The notes beneath the pieces are model-generated. The model did no database searches. It was not told where the DNA came from and worked only from the letters and a program-made list of their open reading frames with translations. Shown piece after piece: positions 56,440-64,000 of a stretch of DNA of 64,000 bases (the first letter of the stretch is position 1; the number at the start of each line of letters is the position of its first letter). The translations under genes were made by a program, and so were the position numbers. The stretch spans positions 16,992,705 through 17,056,704 of the forward strand of contig NC_047101.1 of the NCBI RefSeq assembly GCF_902459505.1. Reading direction: 5' to 3'. This stretch comes from Geotrypetes seraphini (taxonomy: Eukaryota; Chordata; Amphibia; Gymnophiona; Dermophiidae).

Positions 56440-56547
56440 GGCACTCTATCATCAGACAAAAATGAGATTTTGTTTTCGGAATTTAATATTAATTATAATA
56501 ATGAACCATTAATGTACCGGAAGGGAACCATCCTGGTATGGCAAAAG
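56440..56547 (+). CDS. THG1L: THG1L exon 5
   Basis: The acceptor is TTTTCTAG before 56440 and the donor AAG|GTAAAG after 56547 (108 nt, phase 0 both ends). It encodes [20 protein letters not shown] and then [16 protein letters not shown], matching human [20 protein letters not shown]. It has no internal Met-initiated open frame of useful length and was placed by homology and phase. Confidence 0.95.
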
Positions 56548-57049
56548 GTAAAGACAACTTAGGTAAAAATGTTTAAGCGGAAACTCCTATTTTCTGTGAA
56601 ATCTCTCCGGGTTTGAGAGGTGGTTAGTGGCGTGCTATCCTGTGAAACATTCTACAAAACCCAGTCTGTATATGATTCAGTCTTATGTTGCACAGTATAA
56701 TTAGTGTGATAGGCGTGTGGAGTCATTGTGTGGCAGCTAGATTCCATGGCCGTGACAGATAAAAGAGCTCTTGGAACTGCATTTACTTGTAGCTGTATTA
56801 ATATTTGCAATGTTCTTGATGCAGAGTGAATGTGTGGCAACATGTTCAAATAGTAGAAAATTGAAATAGGGCTTTATTTAGCATAAAGGACTTTTCCACT
56901 TGCTACAGCTTGATGCAGTAAGTGCAGGTTTGGGAATCATCAGGTTACATGCAGTTCAGGAAACATTTGGGCATGCATACTAGTGCCTGCCATTAATCTG
57001 GCAAAAATATTTACACCTAACTTTAGGTGTGCAAATAGTGATTTACACT

Positions 57050-57190
57050 GGTATTCTGTAATCCTATCTCTTATCTTTCCTTTCTGAACATGTTCAATAG
57101 AGTTCCTTTCATTATTCAATTGTTACATTGTAAACCGCTTAGGTCAGTAAAATGCTGGAGCGGTATATCAAATCTTAATAAACAAACTTA
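57050..57190 (+). mobile_element. L2-type LINE 3' end, THG1L intron 5
   Basis: TTGTAAACCGCTTAGGTCAG and AGCGGTATATCAAATCTTAA form the classic L2-like terminal motif. Confidence 0.65.
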
Positions 57191-57430
57191 ATTGCATCTT
57201 AGCACAAAGAAGCTGCTATAGAATTTTAATGTTTAGCAAGCTGTATTGCTGCACCAGTTACAGAGTTGCCCCATAACCTTTCGCATATGGTTGTGGTATG
57301 TCTTAGCAGCTCTCAGTGCACACGATGCTATATGAGATGATTTTCAGTCGGTATTCTTACCCCTTACTCTCCAGTGTTCATATCCAGGGCAGTCTCATGT
57401 CACATATTAACTTGACGATTCATGTTTTAG

Positions 57431-57568
57431 GTGAATGAAATTGCGACAAAACAAATAAATTCAGAGAAGGAAGTGAAGCAGACACCGAGCAAAGTCACAT
57501 CGCTGCACTGTGATATTATTGGACAGCAGTTCTGGAAGGAACATCCGGAAATTCTTGATGACAGCTGA
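57431..57568 (+). CDS. THG1L: THG1L exon 6 (C-terminus)
   Basis: The acceptor CATGTTTTAG precedes 57431 and the stop TGA is at 57566-57568. The 45 residues start [20 protein letters not shown] (a variable segment) and end in the conserved [19 protein letters not shown] followed by DDS, like human [22 protein letters not shown]. No break is seen in any of the six exons, so the gene looks intact. Confidence 0.95.
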   Translation: [45 protein letters not shown]

Positions 57569-57788
57569 TATAGCTGGATTTAGTGCTTGGAAGGTCAACA
57601 GTGCTGTGCAATACCTAGAAGGAGTAGAATTTCAACCACAAACCTAAAGGATAGGAGAAAGGGAGCACCGCTAGGACAATTTATAAAATGGTAGGAGAAA
57701 TAGTAAGAAAGTCATCTCTGGGAGAGAAATGAAAAGAAGAAGGGACTGTGATTTGGGGGGAGGGAGGATAGGTTGCTAGGCTCTTGAA

Positions 57789-57962
57789 CAGGGCTCCCCA
57801 AAGTCCCTCCTTGAGGGCCGAATCTAGTCGGGTTTTCAGGATTTCCCCAATGAATATGCATGAGATCTATGTGCATGCACTGCTTTCAATGCATATTCAT
57901 TGGGGAAATCCTGAAAACCCGACTGAATTCGGCCCTCAAGGAGGGACTTTGGGGGGCCCCTG
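57789..57962. mobile_element. Foldback hAT MITE, family A
   Basis: Ends CAGGGCTCCCCAAAGTCCCT and GGGACTTTGGGGGGCCCCTG; perfect target repeat CTCTTGAA (57781-57788, 57963-57970). It lies 221 bp after the THG1L stop. Confidence 0.92.
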
Positions 57963-58029
57963 CTCTTGAAGAACAGAATGCTTTCCCTCTTCCATATAAG
58001 AGTTTGATTACATTCCAGATATTTACACC

Positions 58030-58440
58030 CTCTTCTACTACTAGCACTGCTTCTTATCACTTATATAGAGCTGAAAGGTGTACGCAGCGCTATACATTTT
58101 GACATTTATAGACAGTCCCTGCATACAATCCAAATTGGACAGATATGACATAGAGCAGGGCTGCCCAAGTCCGATCCTCGAGATTTATTGGCAGGCCAGG
58201 TTTTCAGGATAACCACAATGAACATGCATGAGAGAGATTTGCATACCAAGAAGGCAGTGCAGGCAAATCTCTCATCCATATTCAATGTGGATATCCTGAA
58301 AACCTGGCCTGCCAGTAGATCTCAAGGACCAGACATGGGCAGCCCTGACATAGAGGGTAGGGGATGCAAGGTGAGAGGAGTTATGAGTCAAAAGTACTCA
58401 GAGGTGGGCTTTTAATCGGGCCTTAAACACCCTCCAACCC
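58030..58440 (-). mobile_element. L2-type LINE 3' region split by a foldback MITE
   Basis: TACGCAGCGCTATACATTTT before the MITE and GATGCAAGGTGAGAGGAGTT ... GGTGGGCTTTTAATCGGGCC after it match the L2-like region 17400-17840. Confidence 0.72.
58156..58347. mobile_element. Foldback hAT MITE, family B
   Basis: Ends CAGGGCTGCCCAAGTCCGA and CATGGGCAGCCCTG; perfect target repeat ACATAGAG (58148-58155, 58348-58355). Confidence 0.92.
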
Positions 58441-58605
58441 ACAATAGGTTGATGTTCTGAAGGAAGGCTCATTCTTACCTACTGGTAGAAATGTCAAGAG
58501 ATTTAAAGGAAGAGCAGAGTCTGGGAACTTTACAGGGTATTTGTGAGAGTTTTGAGGAGCAGCATCATTCCCTTGAGCTTATGATTTGAATTTGTTTGTA
58601 GACTC

Positions 58606-58805
58606 AACACCCTGAGGTTGTAGGTTCAAACCCACACTGCTCCTTGTTACCCTGGGCAAGTGATTTAATTCCCCCATTGCCCCAGGTACATTAGATTGTG
58701 AGCCCACTGGGACAGACAGGGGAAAATGCTTGAGTACATGAATAAATTCATGTAAACCATTCTAAGCTCCCCTGGAATGGTACAGAAAATTGAATAAATA
58801 AATAA
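58606..58805 (+). mobile_element. tRNA-derived MIR-like SINE, head truncated
   Basis: It begins inside the tRNA part (ACACCCTGAGGTTGTAGG), has B box GGTTCAAACCC and a full tail ending GAATAAATAAATAAG. Confidence 0.8.
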
Positions 58806-58989
58806 GTTATGAATTACATAGATTTATGGTTTTTATTTATATCCTGCTTTATACAATGCGCGTTCCAAAATCACACATTACTAAAACACATATATACAAG
58901 AACAGACTTGTCTTAACTGAATTCAGGTACACTAGGAATTTTTCTGTCTTCACAGGGCTTACGATCTAAGTTGTGGATATTCAGCTGGT

Positions 58990-59710
58990 GATGCTCAGCA
59001 TTTTGTTGGCTATCTCTGGCATTATCCTCATAAATGCAATGTTGTATCATGTCTGGGCTTTGGCATTGAATTTCTGGGTATATGCAGGTGGTGAAAACAC
59101 TATAGGTTAAGTGCAATATTCAGCACTTAAACAGGTAAAGTGAACCACATAAAGGCCTTCAAAGGGGGGGGACAGGCAGGCAGGTAGACCTTCGGGGGGG
59201 GATGCAGGCCTATTTATGCAGTTATCCAGACCACATAAATGCTGACTCCATCCCAGGAACATTCGCAAAACAATCGTTTCTGGCTTGGGTGCTAACCTGG
59301 AATTTTCAGCAGCACTGTTGGGTTAAAGTGCCATTGAATATGCTTGGTTCGCTCTAGACAACAATTTAAATGTCCAAAAGCCGCTTAAAATTGCTTTGAA
59401 TCTCTATCTTTAAATTTGTATCGGAGGCAACTGCCTAATAGCCATTGAAAGCAAAGTTTGATTAAATCATCATATATAGCCACTTGTTTCTCTCCCTTCA
59501 CCAGTAAAATTTCTAAGCTCCAGCAGTGAAATCTTGGCTCGGCTACCTCTCTGAGCAGGCCACTAGAAAAAAATAAATGCACCCAGACAGAAGAGATAGA
59601 GCTCTTAAGAGTTACTGCATCATTTTACTCTCACTCTGCTGGCCAGCTGCCTGTAGTTTTTCCGTTGACAGGGTAATGGGTTCCTGGTTTTATCAGTTAC
59701 ATCCACTTAC
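58990..59710. other. Intergenic DNA without identified genes
   Basis: Nothing is recognised apart from G-runs near 59165-59200. Confidence 0.3.
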
Positions 59711-59714
59711 CATT

Positions 59715-60265
59715 GCGATATATTTGTTTATTAAAATATTTAATATGCCACAAATGCTAAAAGGTTGATGCGACTTACAGTAAATCAAATAAAAAAAGGA
59801 ATGCCAATTATAAGAAAGAAAAGAACCAATCAAACAAGGTGGGATAGACATTAATAATAAGAGGCAGTGACTTGCTACAACGAATTCATGGCCCCAGCAG
59901 CGACCGGGCTCACGTGGCATGACTAGGGATAAGGGAGTATTAAATGCTAACTGAAAAAAATATACTTTTAGTAAAAATTTTGGATAGGCCAGTTCAGAAC
60001 AAAGATAGAGGGAAGGCTATTCCAAAGGAAAGAGGACAAGAAAAAATAGGCCGCAGAACAAGTGGATTCGTAGTGTGCTAACTTAGGGGATGGAAGGACC
60101 AATCTATGGGAATCCAATGAACGTAAGATTCGAGAAGGTACATATAGAATGGTGACAAGCTAAATATGGGGGTACTTCTAGATGTAAGGCCTAGAATGTT
60201 AGAGAATTTTAAACTGGCATCTGTAATGAATAGGCAGCCAGTTGAAGTAAGGCTGCTTTTTCTAC
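59715..60265 (-). mobile_element. L2-type LINE 3' UTR region
   Basis: The plus strand shows TTTATTAAAATATTTAATATGC, then AATGAATAGGCAGCCAGTTG, both inverse of L2-like 3' region motifs. It is eroded. Confidence 0.5.
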
Positions 60266-60399
60266 TTCTCTGGAATGACCACAAGACGGCGTTGTATATT
60301 CCAAAACAGAAAATACTTTTTATTGTTAGTATAAAAGGTTACTAAATTATAGCAGCATAGACATACCGAAAAGAATATTGTCTGACTGGAAATGCAATG

Positions 60400-61850
60400 G
60401 AGAGAACTTATGCATACAGGGGACAGCACTTTTCTGTATGTATATCTGCCTCTCTAACCCTGTGTAAGCATGGGGTTTTATACAGATTTTTTCTTTGTTT
60501 CCTCCAGCTCAATTCGTGTATCATCCCTATAGGTAAATTAAACAAAGGTACACTTCAGAGCCAGAGGAGGGAGGCGCAGAGGGGCCAGAGCACTCAATGG
60601 AAATACATGATAAGAAAAAAAAAATGCAAATTCACAGTACAGAACAGGCACATAACTCAAAATTGTGGTTCATCATACACAGCTTCAACAGATTGAGGTA
60701 AAACATACTCCTGATTCAAGGAGGGTACGAGCTGGTAACCATGGCTAGAAAGAAACTGAGATGTCACTCATTCAGTAGCATGCTGTAACAGCTTATAGCA
60801 ACAGGAGAGGCAACATGGTACCAGGAAAAAGATGGAGCAATCACAGCCCTAAAAGGGAGCAGGGGGCTTAAAGCCCCAAGATTAGAGAACCAAGAATCAA
60901 ACTACATTTACAGCATTCAAAACAATATGTGTGCCATTTCTAGGTAAAGTGCAGCATGAAGATTCATTAAGAAGCAAACATCGAATCCAGTATCTAACGA
61001 TATATCTGGGAGGCGGAAAGAACGATCAGCTATGGCAGTGATACCAGAAAATGAAGATGTGGAAAGGTTGCATCCTGAAACCCCCATACAAAGGAGAGAA
61101 AGATACAAACAGATGCTGTCAGTTTCTGTATGTATGTTAGGGTCTCTGATCCCCCCTCCCTTCCTTACATAAGCATTGGGTTATATACACAAGTTTCTTT
61201 GTCCTGCAAGACCCACCTCTAGCTCTGTCCATGTACTGTCCCTATAGGTGCAAATCTGCTGCCCAGTTATCCCACCCCTAGTCCACACCTCCATCCTTCC
61301 CTGGAGGGCCCAGGACAGGAATGTCTTCTTGAACTTTCTTCTCAAACTTTCCATTCTTCACACAGGTACATCAGTACAACATCCCCCACCTTTGGGGCCT
61401 GGCATCTCTTATCAGTTCCTAGGTTTCTGGAGCCTGTGTGCCTATATATGGAGTGCTCTGCTGACATGGTATGATTTGTTGCTCTTCTGCCTTCAACACC
61501 TTCAGTGTCCGGCTCTAAGGCTGTGCGCTCAAGAGGCAAGTTGGAAAAGCAAAATGACCTGGATCCTCCATGGATACCAGACCATGCGTGGAGAAGTCTG
61601 GAGAGAGGCTCAGCCAAAGGCTGTGAGCTCTGCACAGGCACAGCAAATCTGTGTACCATGGACTGTGAGGCCAATCTAGAGTCACCAGAATGACGGGACA
61701 TGGAAGAGCTGCGATCCTCCGAAAGACTCTGCCAACCATCGGCCAATGAGGAAAAACATACAGGAGAATCTCCAGAGACCTAGCCTTATGTTTTATCCTT
61801 CTCCCTTTTTTCCGTACCTTAGATTTCATTGTAGCCAACCATAGAGGCTG
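60400..61850. repeat. Unclassified repeat region with related 140-bp direct repeats
   Basis: Segments at about 60430-60560 and 61120-61255 share TTCTGTATGTAT, AAGCAT-GGGTT-TATA and TCCCTATAGGT in the same order. The spacing is about 690 bp. The class is unknown, and no coding frame is recognised. Confidence 0.4.
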
Positions 61851-61942
61851 CTAAATTGCACAGTGAAGTACTATTGAGTGAAAACTGAGTGGATTCCTTC
61901 TGCAGCCATTTGACTAAAGGAAAATAACCCTACTGTCTAGAA

Positions 61943-62140
61943 GAGGGCTGCCCAAGTCCAGTCCTCGAGATCTACTGGTAGACCAGGTTTTCAGGATATC
62001 CACAATGAATATGCATGAGAGAGAGAGATTTGCATACCAAGAAGGCAGTGCAGGCAAATCTCTCTCATGCATATTTATTGTGGATATCCTGAAAACCTGG
62101 CCTGCCAGTAGATCTCGAGGACCGGACTTGGGCAGCTGTG
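61943..62140. mobile_element. Foldback hAT MITE, family B
   Basis: Ends GAGGGCTGCCCAAGTCCAG and CTTGGGCAGCTGTG; target repeat GTCTAGAA at 61935-61942 and 62141-62148, shared with the next element. Confidence 0.9.
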
Positions 62141-62148
62141 GTCTAGAA

Positions 62149-62330
62149 CAGTGGTTCCCAACCCTGGAGGACCACCAGCCAGTCAGGTTTTTGGGATAGC
62201 CCTAATTAATATGCATGAGAGATTTGCATAGAAGTGACAGGCATGCAAATCTGCCCCAGGCATATTCATTAGGGCTATCCTGAAAACCTGACTGGCTGAT
62301 GGTCCTCTAGGACAGGGTTGGGAACCACTG
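62149..62330. mobile_element. Foldback hAT MITE, family D, tandem to previous
   Basis: Ends CAGTGGTTCCCAACCCTGGA and GGTTGGGAACCACTG; left target GTCTAGAA, right target GTCTAAAA (62331-62338), one mismatch. Confidence 0.9.
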
Positions 62331-62339
62331 GTCTAAAAT

Positions 62340-62935
62340 GTCTCACCTATTGCACTAGAATAGAAATTAGGAAAAGAATGGAAAACAAAAATGAGAATAA
62401 TGCCTTTGTTTTGGTGCAACTGCACTTTGAATATTGTATGCAATTCTGCTCATTGCATCTAAAAAAAAAAAAATAGTGTAATTATAAAAGGTACAGAGGA
62501 GGGATGCTAGGGCAGTCATCCCATCTTTCTTGTGAGAAAAGGCTAAAGAGACTAGGTTTCTTCTGCTTGAAGAGATGGCTAAGGAGAGATATGATCCAGG
62601 TCTATAAGATTCTGAGTGGAACAAGTAGATGTGGAGTGTGGTGCAGTGGTTAAAGCTACAGCCTTAACACATTGTTTCTTGTAATCCTGGGCAAGTCACC
62701 CACCAGGATGGAAAAATGCTTCAGTGCCTGAATTTATGTAAACCATTGAGCTCCCCTGGGACAGTGGTATAGAAAATTGAATCAATAAATTGTTTGCCCT
62801 TTCCAAGGACTAAGGTAAGGGACATGAAGCCACTAATAAATCGGAGAAAATATTTCTTCACTCTATGTAATTAAACTCTGGAATTCATTACCAGAGAATG
62901 TGGTAAAAGTAGCTTAGCAAAATTTTTAAAAAGTA
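62340..62935 (+). mobile_element. CR1-type LINE 3' part, split by a SINE
   Basis: GTGCAACTGCACTTTGAATA, AGAGACTAGGTTTCTTCTGC and AATATTTCTTCACTC form decayed CR1 C-terminal coding, cut by the SINE 62629-62790. Confidence 0.7.
62629..62790 (+). mobile_element. tRNA-derived MIR-like SINE, internally deleted
   Basis: GTGTGGTGCAGTGGTTAAAG heads the element; the B-box part and core are partly deleted, and the tail ends GAAAATTGAATCAATAAAT. Confidence 0.78.
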
Positions 62936-62936
62936 C

Positions 62937-63307
62937 GCACCACACAAGCCAAGAAAGCTAGCTTATTACTTAAGCGAAAGAAAAGCACCATTGGTGTGTG
63001 GTTGAAAACAGCAGTTAAGATCTGCGTAGTGATAGCCTGGATTTGGTGCTAAGACCCTGAAGCAGTGGTTACTGGATTTGCTAAGACCCTGAAGCAGATC
63101 GTCAGCCTGGCCTGTTTGTGTTCAGTGGTTTTTACCATTAATCATTGTTGGCTATTTTTTTTGCTCCCACCTGCTAACTTTAAACATCTGCAAAATTTTT
63201 TTGCCTATGGTACTTGGGTGGTAGAGTGTGGGTCCACCTCTCCGTTTGCCTGAGGCTTTTCTTTCGCTTACCTAATAAGCTATCTTTCTTGGCTTGTGTG
63301 GTGCTTC
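62937..63307. repeat. Foldback repeat of about 370 bp
   Basis: GCACCACACAAGCCAAGAAA ... AAGCGAAAGAAAAGC (62937-62988) is inverse to GCTTTTCTTTCGCTTACC ... TTTCTTGGCTTGTGTGGTGC (63256-63305). The class is unknown. Inside, GCTAAGACCCTGAAGCAG occurs twice in tandem (about 63050 and 63080). Confidence 0.7.
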
Positions 63308-63669
63308 TGTCTTGGAGTGATATTTTTGGATTTTTGAATTACACTTTCCTCCATCCCTCCCTCTTTTTTGTAATTTCCTAAAAGTACATAAGCCATGGCT
63401 TATTTTGTATTAGATTCTGAAGAGTGAAATAACTTTTTGGAAGGGCTAAGTTATATTTGTTACAAATTCTCAGACACTTTAGATCTAACTATGTATACCT
63501 CTTTTACATATTCTATCTATGCATATAAACTGTGCCTAGTTGCTTATATGTGACATTTTAATACTTTTAAGAGATTTTGATGCATTTCTGTTGGTGGGGG
63601 GAAAATAATCTTCGTTTTTGATGTTTATATCTTCAAAAGTTAATAAAACCGAGAAAACATTAATAGAGG

Positions 63670-64000
63670 GCTGTGGCCGCCTATGTTTTTGAAATAAAGG
63701 GGAAGCAGCTCCCGGCCGCTGGAGTAGCCAATCTGTCCCGTTGTTTGGAACGTTTCCCGCTCAAAAGGCAAAAACCAAAAAAACCGCAAGCTTTTCACTT
63801 TCCGGTAAACCGCGCAGGGCCGGTTAGCCCCCCCCCCTCCCCACCCCTAAGGCCAGCGTCAAGCGCGCGGCGTCACTCAATCGCCCCGCCGACGCCACAA
63901 TAGCGGCGTCGCCGTCGCCCCCGGCAACCGCTTTTCCACGTGCTCGCCTCGGCTCCCTCACGTGCTCGAGCTGCCGGCCGCCATTTTTTCACACGCTCCG
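63670..64000. promoter_or_regulatory. CpG-island, promoter-like sequence at right edge
   Basis: The last 330 bases switch sharply from AT-rich to GC-rich, CpG-dense DNA. There are two CACGTG E-boxes (near 63938 and 63959) and a GCCGCCATTTT element near 63976, which reads AAAATGGCGGC on the minus strand, the YY1-type motif common at transcription starts. The direction is not settled. The open frame 63673-63903 (+) matches nothing I recognise and is probably compositional. In mammals the gene beyond THG1L is C5orf52/SOX30, but no SOX30 coding sequence is visible here. Confidence 0.6.

Larger units (their letters stand above)
57569..58746 (+). other. THG1L: THG1L 3' flank, possible long 3' UTR built from repeats
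   Basis: Reading from the stop codon I find no AATAAA or ATTAAA until AATAAA at 58741-58746, inside a SINE tail. Two foldback MITEs and an L2-like fragment lie between. Either a non-canonical signal is used or the UTR is repeat-derived. The extent is an inference. Confidence 0.35.

Noticed and set aside
61248-61746. Overlapping 143-codon (+) and 134-codon (-) frames
   Set aside because: No family resemblance, no splice context that links them to a gene, and they lie in an unclassified repeat region.

Overview
This is vertebrate nuclear DNA from a large, repeat-rich tetrapod genome. Three spliced protein-coding genes can be read exon by exon: the 3' end of CLINT1 (+ strand, 1-4832), all of LSM11 (- strand, 36667-44775) and all of THG1L (+ strand, 44913-57568). 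From memory, the same three genes are neighbours in mammals (human 5q33), so this is a conserved block. The amount and kinds of repeats (CR1- and L2-type LINEs, an L1-type LINE, MIR-like tRNA SINEs, many foldback hAT elements, Helitrons) and the protein divergence from human suggest an amphibian, perhaps a caecilian. The species call is an inference with modest confidence.

Layout. 1-4832: the last three CLINT1 exons found here, then a probable 3' UTR. 5650-35990: about 30 kb of intergenic DNA, mostly nested repeats, with a few repeat-free islands (about 25700-26000, 28900-29430, 31985-32380) that look like unique or possibly constrained non-coding sequence. 36000-44775: LSM11, four exons. 44776-44912: a 137-bp GC-rich interval between the divergent LSM11 and THG1L start codons, a bidirectional CpG-island promoter. 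44913-57568: THG1L, six exons; its 7-kb third intron holds a decayed DIRS-like retroelement invaded by a 1.5-kb hAT element and a CR1 LINE. 57569-63650: THG1L 3' flank with more nested repeats. 63670-64000: a second GC-rich, CpG-rich promoter-like island at the right edge.

The genes are housekeeping and not an operon. CLINT1 works in clathrin-coated vesicle traffic. LSM11 is a core protein of the U7 snRNP that processes histone pre-mRNA. THG1L adds the G-1 nucleotide to tRNA-His. LSM11 and THG1L very likely share a promoter; the interval carries E2F-, GC-box- and ETS-like sites.

The most interesting content is the transposon archaeology. At least 12 palindromic 150-200 bp hAT-type MITEs share one core but differ in their ends. 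Most have 8-bp target duplications, and two pairs sit back-to-back on a shared 8-bp target. Two non-autonomous Helitrons are defined to the base, one by comparison with an empty sister site. A LINE tail lies circularly permuted between two hAT MITEs, as if a circle had integrated by recombination. Several large hairpin elements (0.4-1.5 kb) are also present. No cellular system outside known gene families was found.
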